A DNA stretch of 64,000 nucleotides from positions 1 to 64,000 of the forward strand of contig NZ_JAQLDU010000001.1 of assembly GCF_028209625.1 (NCBI RefSeq), read 5' to 3'. The DNA comes from Collinsella aerofaciens (GTDB lineage Bacteria > Actinomycetota > Coriobacteriia > Coriobacteriales > Coriobacteriaceae). Positions 9,255 through 18,372 of the stretch are shown here, one piece after another (within the stretch, counting starts at the first letter, position 1; each line of letters begins with the position of its first letter). The notes under the pieces are model-generated. The model saw nothing but the letters and a program-made list of their open reading frames with translations, was not told the origin of the DNA and did no database searches. The translations under genes were made by a program, and so were the position numbers.

Positions 9255-10400
9255 CTATTCGCCGATTCCTGAAAGAGCTGAGATCAAATATTTTTCGCTA
9301 TCGGAACGCCATGCGGCAAGCCTATTATGAGCTTCTGAATAATCAATTTTCATTGCAAGGGCCCGATCCCATTCTGAAGATGAAGCTACGTACCTGCAGC
9401 TCATTCCAAGACGATCAAGCAAGCCTTCCATTCTTGAATTCATCGATTTTTTGGAGCCGATAGCATCTCGTGGAAAAACAATACATGGCGTTTTGTATAA
9501 CGTCGAAAATACCGTGGCATGGAAGGAATCGGTACAGACTAAATCAGCATCGCGAATAATTGCAATAAATTCTGACGGGCCAATATCCCAACGCGTTTTG
9601 AAAGAGGAGTCAACGGATGCAGGTATATTAATAATAGGAAGACCAAGCTTATTGGCAGTATCCTTGATTTTTGAATCGAATTCGTTACGCTCTCCAAATT
9701 TGTATACCGCTATGTAACGTTCCGGAAGCCAGTCAGGTCGAATTGCAATCTTATCGTAGTCTTTATCGGTAAGAAGCATAGTCGGATCAACGACTACCGG
9801 AGCTTTAACTCCAGCATCGGCAAGTAGCTTAGCGCCGGAATCCTCGCGTACGGAAACATAATCAATCCCGGCAACAAACTCTGCAAGATTGTCGTAGCAC
9901 GCATCGGGAAGAACGGAAACACCAAAGCTTGGAGCATATGCTATCGTGAGACGCTCGCCAACAGCAAATTGCAAGAAATAACCAGGGTCATTGACTCCTC
10001 CATGGACTCTTGGGTTCCATACCTGGTCGCTTCCACAAATATAACAATCAAAATCATCGACAGATTTTTTTAATGCTGCAAAATCATAAGTTTCGTTTGA
10101 TATTACGAGGTGAGCATTCTGAAACATCTGAAAATACCTACTACGGGCTTGACGAACCTTTTTTGTTAAAACAGTTCCGAGCGCCTGCCGGAAGGTGTTC
10201 CCTGAAAAGAAAACACCCTTAAAACGAACGACCGGACTCATCTTTTTATTTAACATAGGTTCATTATCCCCATGATAAAGAATATCGCTGGGTTCATGTC
10301 CCTCAAGAATTAACCAGCGCTGCAGGGCATATGCCTGCAAAATAGCTCCATAATTGTCATTAAACGACGGAGTTGAAGTTAAGATTCCAATTTTAGCCAC
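9255..10400 (-). CDS. Polysaccharide pyruvyl transferase family protein
   Basis: 381 aa. It starts IGILTSTPSFNDNYGAILQAYALQR, a signature of the CsaB/WcaK family. The GSDQVWNP motif near residue 140 and the TDSFHATVFS motif in the C-terminal half support this. Family members transfer pyruvate from phosphoenolpyruvate to a sugar as a ketal, adding negative charge to the polymer. It is paired with the FrhB-like gene immediately downstream. AT-rich, with three bases between it and the capE stop upstream. Confidence 0.88.
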   Translation of the reverse strand: MAKIGILTSTPSFNDNYGAILQAYALQRWLILEGHEPSDILYHGDNEPMLNKKMSPVVRFKGVFFSGNTFRQALGTVLTKKVRQARSRYFQMFQNAHLVISNETYDFAALKKSVDDFDCYICGSDQVWNPRVHGGVNDPGYFLQFAVGERLTIAYAPSFGVSVLPDACYDNLAEFVAGIDYVSVREDSGAKLLADAGVKAPVVVDPTMLLTDKDYDKIAIRPDWLPERYIAVYKFGERNEFDSKIKDTANKLGLPIINIPASVDSSFKTRWDIGPSEFIAIIRDADLVCTDSFHATVFSTLYKTPCIVFPRDAIGSKKSMNSRMEGLLDRLGMSCRYVASSSEWDRALAMKIDYSEAHNRLAAWRSDSEKYLISALSGIGE

Positions 10401-10403
10401 TGT

Positions 10404-11462
10404 CTACTGCACCGCCTCGTGCTCGCGGCCCTCGAGTGCCAGCTGCACGTACTCGGCCGTCTTGATCTTGGCGATGGTGCCCTCCACGTCGAGTCTCTCG
10501 GTGTTGTGGGAGGTGTAGGACTCGTCGGCCTGGGTCTCCACCTCGCCGTCCACGACGAACTTGTCGTAGTTCAGGTCGCGCGAGTCGCAGGCCACGCGGT
10601 AGTAGCCGCCCATGTCCTCGGACCTCAGTCGCTCCTCGCGGGTCATGAGGGTCTCGAAGAGCTTCTCGCCGTGGCGGGTGCCGATCACCTGGGTGCCCAC
10701 GCGGCCGAAGACCTCCTGGACGGCCTCGGCGAGGTCGCCGATGGTGGACGCCGGCGCCTTCTGGATGAACAGGTCGCCGGGGTTGGCGTGCTCGAAGGCG
10801 AACTGCACCAGGTCCACCGCCTCGTCCAGGTTCATGAGGAAGCGGGTCATGTTGGGGTCGGTGACCGTCAGCGGCTCGCCCTTGCGGATGCGGTCGATGA
10901 ACAGCGGGATGACGCTGCCGCGCGAGCACATGACGTTGCCGTAGCGGGTGCAGCAGATGGTGGTGCGGCCGGCGCCGTTGCGGGCGTTGGCGTAGATTAT
11001 GGACTCCATCATGGCCTTGGACTTGCCCATGGCGTTGATGGGGTATGCGGCCTTGTCGGTGGACAGGCACACGACGCGGTCGACGCCCTCCTCAATCGCT
11101 GCGTGCAGCACGTTGTCCGTGCCGATGACGTTGGTGCGGACGGCCTCCATGGGGAAGAACTCGCAGGAGGGCACCTGCTTGAGGGCGGCGGCGTGGAAGA
11201 TGTAGTCCACGCCGTGCATGGCGTCGCGCACGCTCTGGGCGTTGCGGACGTCGCCGATGAAGAAGCGCACCTTGGAGGCGAGCTCGGGCGACCTCTCCTG
11301 CAGGCGGTGGCGCATGTCGTCCTGCTTCTTCTCGTCGCGGGAGAAGATGCGGATCTCGGCCAGGTCGGTGTTCATGAAGTGCTTGAGCACGGTGTTGCCG
11401 AACGAGCCGGTGCCACCCGTGATCATGAGGGTCTTGTCTTTAAATGCAGTGCTTGATTTCAT
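10404..11462 (-). CDS. capE: UDP-GlcNAc 4,6-dehydratase/5-epimerase, CapE type
   Basis: 352 aa, SDR fold. The nucleotide-binding motif ITGGTGSFGNTV begins near residue 15. FSRDEKKQ, HAAALKQVPSCE and the MGKSKAM catalytic stretch match CapE/WbjB/FlaA1 enzymes; the Tyr of YxxxK is replaced by Met, as in that branch. It makes the 4-keto-6-deoxy intermediate that CapF and CapG convert to UDP-L-FucNAc. It is separated from those two by three AT-rich genes while itself strongly GC-rich. Its start shares a base with the stop of the upstream glycosyltransferase. Confidence 0.92.
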   Translation of the reverse strand: MKSSTAFKDKTLMITGGTGSFGNTVLKHFMNTDLAEIRIFSRDEKKQDDMRHRLQERSPELASKVRFFIGDVRNAQSVRDAMHGVDYIFHAAALKQVPSCEFFPMEAVRTNVIGTDNVLHAAIEEGVDRVVCLSTDKAAYPINAMGKSKAMMESIIYANARNGAGRTTICCTRYGNVMCSRGSVIPLFIDRIRKGEPLTVTDPNMTRFLMNLDEAVDLVQFAFEHANPGDLFIQKAPASTIGDLAEAVQEVFGRVGTQVIGTRHGEKLFETLMTREERLRSEDMGGYYRVACDSRDLNYDKFVVDGEVETQADESYTSHNTERLDVEGTIAKIKTAEYVQLALEGREHEAVQ

Positions 11463-12679
11463 TATTTATCTCCTAATAACTCGATAAGGTCACAAAACGC
11501 CGACGGCGTGTTGTTCCAGAAGTTTTTCTCAAGCTCTTCCACCGTAGGCGGTTCATGAGACATACGGAGGAAGTCGCGAAGCTTTGTCGCCGCCTCAGAG
11601 GCATCACTCCTTTCATCCAATAGCAGCACGTCGCCGTAACGCTTCAAGTACGGCATGCTTGGCTCGTCATCTATGGGATAAGTAGCCAATATGGGTTTGC
11701 GCAAGGCCATGAGCTCGAACACTTTCGAGGGTGTCATGTTGTCTAGGCGATTTCCGAGGGTGAGTACGAAATCTGCCGAACGCAAAAGCGCCACGGCATC
11801 GCCGTGCGAAAGACGCCCCCGAATCTCAATGCGTCGGTCACTCGAAGCTGCCGCATTGAGATCGTCATTGGCTGCATCACCGACGAACACAACTCGCAGC
11901 GGTTCCTCCGGCATGCAGGAAAGCACGTTCAGGAAGAAGCGAGGTGAGCGAATCCCCTTGGGAAGAGAACCCGCATAGACGATAGTCTTTACTCCTTTGG
12001 GAGTACCAGGATCGTCGGAACAATCGACCATCCTATGAAGGTCGAGCAAGGGGAGATCTAAGAAGCGCATTTTTTCGAACCATGGTTCGTTAACACATCG
12101 ATCCATATGGAAACAGCGGGCTGACTCCATAGACACGACAACATCGGCATTGTCGAGCAACTCGCGATCCCAACGTTTGCCTCGCTCCTCAAGTTGTTTT
12201 GCAGATAAAAAGCGCGGGCCATAACCACCCACAAAGCTGTCCAGGAACCAAGCAATGTAGTGAAGCCGTGGGTTCCGGGATTTGGCCTCATGCGCAGCGA
12301 TGAGAGCGTCGATTTGAGTGTATGCCCCCACCACGATGTCGGCGCCGACGCAAGCCTCGCAAACTGCCCTGGTCACGCGTCGAGAATAGCCTTTTGACAC
12401 AAGGGGCCACGTGCCCAAAGAGCGCAGCATTCCGAAACGGTTGGCCGCGACGATAGCAGTATGGGCAGCCGAACGACCGGGATGTCTCGCAAGTGCTACG
12501 TCGACCCAGCGGGGATCGATCTCGCGAAACTCTACCCCATCCTGTCGGTCGTGTGATTCAAACTCATGGTTACAAACCCAAACGACCTCGTGCCCGCGTC
12601 GCACTAGCTCCGAGACAACGGCCTGTGCACATATCCCGTTGGCGCTCAACCGCTGAAGTGCAGCGATGACAATTTTCAT
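11462..12679 (-). CDS. Glycosyltransferase, GT4-like (WbuB type)
   Basis: About 405 aa from the ATG at 12679, which overlaps the wzy stop as ATGA; a longer frame to 12700 lacks a reason to be used. GT-B architecture: the N-terminal domain starts KIVIAALQRLSANGICAQ, and the C-terminal domain contains IVYAGSLPKGIRSP and the donor-site stretch MTPSKVFELMALRKPILA. Enzymes of this layout often transfer N-acetyl-fucosamine-type sugars, which would fit the CapE/F/G pathway, but the sugar cannot be read from sequence. Confidence 0.85.
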   Translation of the reverse strand: MKIVIAALQRLSANGICAQAVVSELVRRGHEVVWVCNHEFESHDRQDGVEFREIDPRWVDVALARHPGRSAAHTAIVAANRFGMLRSLGTWPLVSKGYSRRVTRAVCEACVGADIVVGAYTQIDALIAAHEAKSRNPRLHYIAWFLDSFVGGYGPRFLSAKQLEERGKRWDRELLDNADVVVSMESARCFHMDRCVNEPWFEKMRFLDLPLLDLHRMVDCSDDPGTPKGVKTIVYAGSLPKGIRSPRFFLNVLSCMPEEPLRVVFVGDAANDDLNAAASSDRRIEIRGRLSHGDAVALLRSADFVLTLGNRLDNMTPSKVFELMALRKPILATYPIDDEPSMPYLKRYGDVLLLDERSDASEAATKLRDFLRMSHEPPTVEELEKNFWNNTPSAFCDLIELLGDK

Positions 12680-13950
12680 TGCTGCACCTCGGCTTCGCAT
12701 TCAGCGGCAGCTTTTTCGCTGCGAATGAATCCCTCGAGGAGGATGACCATGAAAGCAAATCTGTAGGAAAAGAGAATTGATTCATATGCCATAACAACGA
12801 TCAAGACTATGCACAGGGCTCGGGACATACGTCCATTACATTGCTTAAACAAGGATCCAACATAAAAAACAAGGGCGCAGAATCCAATAATTCCAGAATA
12901 ATTGAGCGTCTGAATCCATGTCGCACAGTAATTTAGGCCGTCGCTGTCAAACCCGGTGGACAGCGCGTTGTAGCTCATATAAGAACCAAGGTTGTTAAGA
13001 CCAACTCCAACAACCTGATGAAAGGAGTCGAGAAATCCAAAGCATATGAATCCGCGGATAACTCTATTATCCAACGAGCCTCCGGCAGCAAGCCTCTCGC
13101 CCGCCGCGGTTATCCAGTCGACATTATGAAACGGAAGGTACAGAACAGCAACGAGAAGCATTAACGATGCAACAAGAAAGTCAAGTTGTGTCTTCTTCTT
13201 AAAAACAAGGAAAAAGATCAATACCACGATTGAGGCAAGCAAACCTGAGTTTGCTGAGCTGAGAGCATAAGTGACCACCAGCAAAACAAATCTAGGAAGT
13301 GATTTATCCTTCTCCCCTATGGCAAATATAACCAAAGCCGGCAAGGTGAAAAGTGAATAATAGCTGGGTTCGAGGAAGAGCGAGGACGGCCTGAAATACC
13401 ATTGGTACTTGTCGGTCCAAGTGTCAAAGGTCTTCTCAGGTGAGAAGACTAGGCTGTCAGATATGACAATGGGGAGATAGCCGCCGCTCGCAAGATGGTA
13501 AACATACTGGATAACCAGGTATAGCGCGGCAACAGTGACGAGTAGCAGATAAAGGTCTCGAACGGCGTCCCAGGAGAAATGTCTCCGCGCAACCAATATT
13601 AAACCTGCGTAAAAAACTAGCCTCGCAACGAGTGTCCAAAACTCGCCGAAAGAAAAGTAATCGAAAGTGAAACCGCCGATGACACTTAACCCAATCGAGA
13701 CTAGGTAGAAGAAAAATAGGGAACGATCAACCAAAGTGCCAATAATTTTCCCGTCAGCAATAAGAAAACCAAGGATGAAGGGGGCAACTAAAATTTCACC
13801 GAGCGAAACCACGTTGCCCACGCCGATATACTGTTGTAAAAAGGGCAAAAGAATAACTAGTACGCTGAAACACTTGTTTGCGAACGAGGCTGTCGTTATC
13901 GCGACTGGAGCCTTTATCCGCGAACAGGCAACTGAGTTGATTCCGACCAT
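12676..13950 (-). CDS. wzy: Wzy-type O-antigen/capsule polymerase
   Basis: 424 aa, ~10-12 hydrophobic segments, with a large extracytoplasmic loop between about residues 165 and 200 (DKYQWYFRPSSLFLEPSYYS) typical of O-antigen ligase/polymerase proteins. It would link the flipped repeat units. Wzy proteins diverge strongly, so the call rests on topology, the Arg/Pro/Ser-containing loop and position between glycosyltransferases in an operon that also has wzx. The ATG at 13950 has GGAG upstream. Confidence 0.8.
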   Translation of the reverse strand: MVGINSVACSRIKAPVAITTASFANKCFSVLVILLPFLQQYIGVGNVVSLGEILVAPFILGFLIADGKIIGTLVDRSLFFFYLVSIGLSVIGGFTFDYFSFGEFWTLVARLVFYAGLILVARRHFSWDAVRDLYLLLVTVAALYLVIQYVYHLASGGYLPIVISDSLVFSPEKTFDTWTDKYQWYFRPSSLFLEPSYYSLFTLPALVIFAIGEKDKSLPRFVLLVVTYALSSANSGLLASIVVLIFFLVFKKKTQLDFLVASLMLLVAVLYLPFHNVDWITAAGERLAAGGSLDNRVIRGFICFGFLDSFHQVVGVGLNNLGSYMSYNALSTGFDSDGLNYCATWIQTLNYSGIIGFCALVFYVGSLFKQCNGRMSRALCIVLIVVMAYESILFSYRFAFMVILLEGFIRSEKAAAECEAEVQQ

Positions 13951-13953
13951 CTA

Positions 13954-15036
13954 CTACTCCATCCCGAAGAAAGCTCGGATAGCAGCATCGGCCGCGTTGT
14001 TATCGGCGCGCACGGAGGCAAGCTCGTCAGCACAGGCCTTGTCAAGTACGGCGCGGTCCAGTCCGCAATAGTATTCGTAAATTGCGTCCGCAAGGCCTTT
14101 TGCTTCGTAGTCAACCGCCAAACCAAGGCCTTTGGTTTTCACCTCATCGCCCATAATGGACCCCTGAGTACACACCTGCGGGATGCCGTACTGAACGGCG
14201 TCATAATACTTGTTGCTCATGGCCCCAACCATCACGGAGTCATTCTCATAGACGTTGTGCACGATGTCCGTCTCGGCAGCGAAGTAAGCGCGCTCCTCAG
14301 CATAATAGGCACCATGGAAGTAAACGTTGTGGAAACCGTGCTCCGCAACATGAGCCTTAAGGCGCTCGGCGACCTCTTCCTCTCGGCCGTTGTAGTGCAG
14401 TTCGAAGCGCTCGTCGCCACCCAAGGCATCAATCATGGCAATATTGGCTCGCTCATGACGAATCATGCCCCAGTACCGTACGCGGATGGGCGTGCCCTCC
14501 GAGAACTCTTTCGTCCTCGGAGGGCACTCGGAGGCCAGCAGGTTGTGCTTAAGCATCACGCCGGAAGCGTTGTCGAGATACCTGAAGAATGCCGGAGAGC
14601 TCGCCAGCACAAGGCCAGCATTCCGTGACAATAGAAGAATGAGCTTCCGATAAAATCCTAAACTCTCATGGCTAACATCGCGGTAGTCGAGGATATACCT
14701 GCCGCGAAAGTCCCCCTTCAAGCGATCGAGAATCGTAATACCTGGCGTCGAATGCAGTACCACAATCCGGTCATAGCCCTCGGAGTCAATGACGCCCAAG
14801 GCGAACTTTCGAAATCGCGCGAAGTGCGGAAGCTTCTTCTGAATAGGGTCGGCATCCTCCACGTGATCGCCGAACACAAAAGACTTGGAAATACCTTTCG
14901 GTACGGGCGCATCGGGGCGCCCGTTGCGGTTCCAACTGACCAAATGAAGCTCATTCGAGCCGCCGAGTAGACGAACGTAGTCGTACATATAGGGCATATG
15001 GGCTATACGAACAAAACCAAGTAAGAGTACCTTCAT
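13954..15036 (-). CDS. Glycosyltransferase, GT-B fold
   Basis: 360 aa. It starts MKVLLLGFVRIAHMPYMYDY; the central domain break near residue 180 precedes VRYWGMIRHERANIAMI, and the C-terminal part contains MSNKYYDAVQYGIPQVC, a GT4-like donor-site helix. Adds one sugar of the repeat unit; donor and acceptor unknown. The start overlaps the stop of the upstream glycosyltransferase by one base (TAATG). Confidence 0.82.
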   Translation of the reverse strand: MKVLLLGFVRIAHMPYMYDYVRLLGGSNELHLVSWNRNGRPDAPVPKGISKSFVFGDHVEDADPIQKKLPHFARFRKFALGVIDSEGYDRIVVLHSTPGITILDRLKGDFRGRYILDYRDVSHESLGFYRKLILLLSRNAGLVLASSPAFFRYLDNASGVMLKHNLLASECPPRTKEFSEGTPIRVRYWGMIRHERANIAMIDALGGDERFELHYNGREEEVAERLKAHVAEHGFHNVYFHGAYYAEERAYFAAETDIVHNVYENDSVMVGAMSNKYYDAVQYGIPQVCTQGSIMGDEVKTKGLGLAVDYEAKGLADAIYEYYCGLDRAVLDKACADELASVRADNNAADAAIRAFFGME

Positions 15037-16247
15037 TAGGCTTCACCGCCCCTGCGGATACCCTCGAGCACCTGTTCGATTCTCTTCACACACACAGTGC
15101 GCGAAAGGTTTTCACGTGCGTACGCTCTTCCGTGCTCGCATAGGCGCGTCAGGCGCTCAGGGTCACCATGGAGCGTTCGTATGGCCGTGGCCAACTCCTC
15201 GGCGTTATCAATCTCAACGCAAACGCCCAAATCCTCGCGCTCTACCATGGCAGCGTAGAGCGAGTCTTTTTCTACAGAGCTCACGATTGCCTTGCCGCAA
15301 GCGAGAAGGATGGGCATCTTGGATGGAGTACCCGTGTAGATGACCTCACGACGCAGGGGAATTAAGCACACATCGCCAGTGGAGTACACATCAGGCACCA
15401 TATCGACGGGTTGCAGTGGGTAGAACGCAACGTTAGTAAGGCCCTCGGCGTCCACAGCGTCCATGAAATCCTTCTTCACGCAGCCGTCACCGATGATTTG
15501 CACCACGATGTCGGGCTCGTCACGCAAAAGCTTGGCCACCTCGAACATTGTCTTCCAATTGAACTGCAGTCCAACGCTGCCAGCAAACTGAACGTAGAAC
15601 TTGTCGTGGGAGATATCGAATTTCTTGACGAAGCGATTCTTCTCCCAGGGTATGTCGTAGTTTCTACGGTCATCAAACCAGGGTGGAACGATATGCAGCC
15701 TGGGCCGAGGACAGCCCGCATCGGCGCATGCCTCCACCATGTCCTCGGAGAGCACCACAACCGCCGACGACATACGGTATACAGCCCGAGAGAGCAGGTC
15801 CATACCAGCGTAAACCATTTTATTAATGTTCAGGCTCTTTGTCTGACCCGGCCACACGTCGTAGACGTTGTAGAGCACAGGCTTGCGCACAAACAGTTTG
15901 AGAAGCACCTCTTGGAAAAACACCGTGGGACAAGACTGGAGAAACACCACATCAAAATCGCGGCGTTTAATCGCATAAGAAATCATTTGGAAGGCGTACT
16001 TCGCTTCATCCAGATAACGCACAACGAAGTTGCTCTTGTCAATGACTTTGCGTGACAGCGTGTCCACGGTCAGCCCATCGCGTCCTACGAGCGTCCCCGG
16101 AAGCACATCATAGGTGTGCTTCCGTTCGCTCTGAATAAGGTGAACGCGGTTACCCAATTTTAAAAAACCGTCAATGAGCTGCTCTGCCATCTGGTTATTG
16201 GGACTCGCGGTGTCGAAGCCATCCATGGTGATATATAAAATATTCAT
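15036..16247 (-). CDS. Glycosyltransferase family 4 protein
   Basis: 403 aa, GT-B. The C-terminal domain shows YVQFAGSVGLQFNW, VQIIGDG, and the donor-site stretch LIPLRREVIYTGTPSKMPILLACGKAIV with the usual conserved Pro-Ser-Lys. This matches WcaI/WbuB-like transferases acting early in repeat unit assembly. It lies directly after the priming sugar transferase (stop and start adjacent), so it may add the second sugar. Confidence 0.88.
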   Translation of the reverse strand: MNILYITMDGFDTASPNNQMAEQLIDGFLKLGNRVHLIQSERKHTYDVLPGTLVGRDGLTVDTLSRKVIDKSNFVVRYLDEAKYAFQMISYAIKRRDFDVVFLQSCPTVFFQEVLLKLFVRKPVLYNVYDVWPGQTKSLNINKMVYAGMDLLSRAVYRMSSAVVVLSEDMVEACADAGCPRPRLHIVPPWFDDRRNYDIPWEKNRFVKKFDISHDKFYVQFAGSVGLQFNWKTMFEVAKLLRDEPDIVVQIIGDGCVKKDFMDAVDAEGLTNVAFYPLQPVDMVPDVYSTGDVCLIPLRREVIYTGTPSKMPILLACGKAIVSSVEKDSLYAAMVEREDLGVCVEIDNAEELATAIRTLHGDPERLTRLCEHGRAYARENLSRTVCVKRIEQVLEGIRRGGEA

Positions 16248-16949
16248 TTACTTCCCCATTTTATTTTTACCGAACATGGCACCAAAGGTGCCGGTAAAGC
16301 ATTTCCAGTCCATGCGGAAACAGCGATTGCGCACGTAGCGGAGTTCAATCTTCTGTCGCAAACCGCTCTCGAACGTCGCGGCATTGCGGTCAGTCGCCTG
16401 CCACAGGCCCGTAATACCGGGCTGGACAGAGAGCAGCTCAGCCTTTTCCTCATCGGAAAAGTGCTGTTCAAGTTCGTCTCTTGTTATGGGACGCGGACCG
16501 ATGACGGAAAGGTCGCCGTTCAGCACGTTCAGGAACTGCGGCATCTCATCAATGGAGCACTTGCGGATGAACTGCCCGACTTTGGTAATACGGGGATCAT
16601 CGTCGACCTTGCGCTCGACTTCCCACTGATGCAGCTGCTCAGGACTCAGATACTTCTGGACGTTGCCGGCATCCGCAACCATGCTGCGAAGCTTAAGGAT
16701 CTTGATGGTCTTACCGCCCTTGCCAACACGCTCCTGCGAGTAAACAGGGCTGCCAGAGGACTCAAGACAGATGAACGCACACACGACCACAATGGGAATG
16801 AAGAGCACAACACTCACGCAAAGGCTAAATACAAAATCGAAAAGTCGCTTAACAAATCGATAAGCCAATGTACCGCTCGGCTTAATTACTAAAGTAGCTG
16901 GCTTAGCTCCAACAGCTGCGGCACCGCTATATTCCGTTTTATCTATCAC
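16248..16949 (-). CDS. Priming sugar transferase (undecaprenyl-phosphate hexose-1-phosphate transferase)
   Basis: The longest frame runs to 17081 and overlaps the antiterminator gene by 65 bp with an unlikely N-terminus. A GTG at 16949 behind AAGGA is the more plausible start; a TTG at 16961 also fits. The product is ~233 aa: one membrane hairpin (VSVVLFIPIVVVCAFICLE), then the conserved bacterial sugar transferase domain with PVYSQERVGKGGK, KLRSMV, CSIDEMPQFLNVL and GPRP. Such enzymes attach the first sugar phosphate to the lipid carrier and start repeat unit synthesis. The short single-hairpin form resembles PglC/WecP-like monotopic enzymes rather than five-helix WbaP. Confidence 0.87.
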   Translation of the reverse strand: MIDKTEYSGAAAVGAKPATLVIKPSGTLAYRFVKRLFDFVFSLCVSVVLFIPIVVVCAFICLESSGSPVYSQERVGKGGKTIKILKLRSMVADAGNVQKYLSPEQLHQWEVERKVDDDPRITKVGQFIRKCSIDEMPQFLNVLNGDLSVIGPRPITRDELEQHFSDEEKAELLSVQPGITGLWQATDRNAATFESGLRQKIELRYVRNRCFRMDWKCFTGTFGAMFGKNKMGK

Positions 16950-17016
16950 AATTTCCTTCAAACCTACGTCCCCGCCCCCGGGGATCCTCCCTGTCCCGTT
17001 AAGCAGTCGCCAGCAG

Positions 17017-17571
17017 CTAGGCAATCGCCTTTTTAAGGTTTCGCATGACGCGCTGCTCGTTTGAAAGCACCGCGAGGCCAACGCGCGTAGTTACGCGTCG
17101 GCCACACAGGTCGAGCTCCAAATAGGCAGTGCTCTTGCGTCTGTTAATGGTTTTGATAAGGCCCTCGTGGCCCAGCAGCGGACCTGCCGTCACTACGACT
17201 TGGTCGCCGTCTTTTAAGGCCTCGCTCATGGGCACTACGCGGTCTCCCCTATGCGTAAAGCCGCCAATAAGCTGAACCTCTTCTTTTGCCAGCGGCACAA
17301 ACTGACCGTCCTGGGAAAGCACCCGGGCAAAGTCGTCCATGCGCAGCAGATACTGTTGCACGGTGCGGGGATCTGCCGTATCGCAGATAAGATAACCGGG
17401 AAAGAGCGGCTTGGTCGTATTGACCCATTCGCCGTGAACTTTAATCTCGGTTTGAAATTGGGGATAAAAGAGCTCCTGCATGGCGACAGCCGGCACCATG
17501 CGCTCAATGCGCTCGCGCATTACGTCTTCGCGACCGTTAATGACCTGAATTACATACCACACGAGCTCCAC
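17017..17571 (-). CDS. loaP: NusG-like specialised antiterminator (LoaP/UpxY type)
   Basis: 184 aa. The NGN domain is visible at the N-terminus (WYVIQVINGREDVMRERIE, later PLFPGYL) and a KOW domain near residue 125 (GDQVVVTAGPLLGHEGLI). It is too divergent and badly placed to be housekeeping NusG: it is the first gene of a long surface polysaccharide operon. LoaP in Firmicutes and UpxY in Bacteroides are NusG paralogs that let polymerase read through terminators in such operons. The start is a GTG with a G-rich stretch directly before it; a second GTG at 17562 is possible. The ~910-bp leader upstream contains strong RNA structures (17608-17650, 17761-17820) that are candidate recognition elements. 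Confidence 0.88.
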   Translation of the reverse strand: MELVWYVIQVINGREDVMRERIERMVPAVAMQELFYPQFQTEIKVHGEWVNTTKPLFPGYLICDTADPRTVQQYLLRMDDFARVLSQDGQFVPLAKEEVQLIGGFTHRGDRVVPMSEALKDGDQVVVTAGPLLGHEGLIKTINRRKSTAYLELDLCGRRVTTRVGLAVLSNEQRVMRNLKKAIA

Positions 17572-17607
17572 CCCCTTGCTGTCTTACGTATGGCTCACGT
17601 GATTTGG

Positions 17608-17650
17608 ATATGGCTTCGCCAGGGCGCTTGTGCGCGAAGGCGCTCCATAT
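17608..17650 (-). other. Hairpin just upstream of the antiterminator gene
   Basis: Outer stem atatgg/ccatat (17608-17613/17645-17650) and inner stem cttcgc/gcgaag (17614-17619/17634-17639) with a 5-nt bulge. It sits 37 bp before the GTG start. No U-tract follows, so it is not an obvious terminator; it may regulate translation of the antiterminator. Confidence 0.4.
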
Positions 17651-17760
17651 TCAAACCCTGAGCCCAGTCAGACAAGCACGTGGCTCTGCCCCACCGTGAA
17701 CGGTATGTATAAGCGCAGTTGCTAGAAACGCGGACGTGTATCGCAAAATGACCGCATCCC

Positions 17761-17820
17761 CAGCTGGCTGCGTGCGAACCAGTCAAGCGGGAACAAAACT
17801 GGACCGCACGCAAACAGCTG
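17761..17820 (-). other. Three-helix leader hairpin, candidate antiterminator recognition RNA
   Basis: A 60-nt hairpin of three perfect helices: cagctg/cagctg (17761-17766/17815-17820), tgcgtgcg/cgcacgca (17769-17776/17805-17812) and ccagt/actgg (17779-17783/17798-17802). The helices are separated by symmetric 2x2 internal loops and capped by a 14-nt loop. It lies ~190 bp upstream of the LoaP-type gene in the same transcript. LoaP is known to bind an RNA stem-loop in the leaders of its target operons; that this is the counterpart is inference. Confidence 0.6.
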
Positions 17821-18372
17821 AAGGCTGCTGTGGTTCGCCGTAACAACTCGTTGCACTGATTCAAGCGAACTTATAAATATCCGCAAAAGCAAGTGAAAAA
17901 AGTGCATGGCAATCGATATTGGAGCTCTTGGTTTTTCTAACACCGCCGTTACGGCCGGATGCTGATCGACCCCGTGCTATGTGGCCTGTTAGAGCCGTGA
18001 GCACAGCTGAACTCATGTAACATTAGGTATCCTAGCACAAGCTGATAGTGAAACTGATTTGGGTTGTGTCGGACAACATATGCGACAAATCCGTGCTTGG
18101 GGGGGTTGTTTGCCTAAGTTGTTCACGTTGACGCAGGTTAATGGGGTGCTGCAACGGGCGCCCGAGTAAATGCAGGCAAACCTCGGCTTTAATACGCAAA
18201 AGGATTTGCGTGGTGCTTACGAATAATGTACAAAACTGGGAAATTAATTGCACAACATTTTGCGGGCGTGTGGGCATGGGCGTTGCATTGTGAAGATGCT
18301 CATCGCACACTAGGCACGCCCGGCTACAGATTAAACGCATTTTGAGGCGGCTTGTTTGACAACTATAGGGGT

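Noticed and set aside
17761..17820. Intrinsic terminator
   Set aside because: No U-tract follows on the minus strand and the stem is interrupted by symmetric internal loops.
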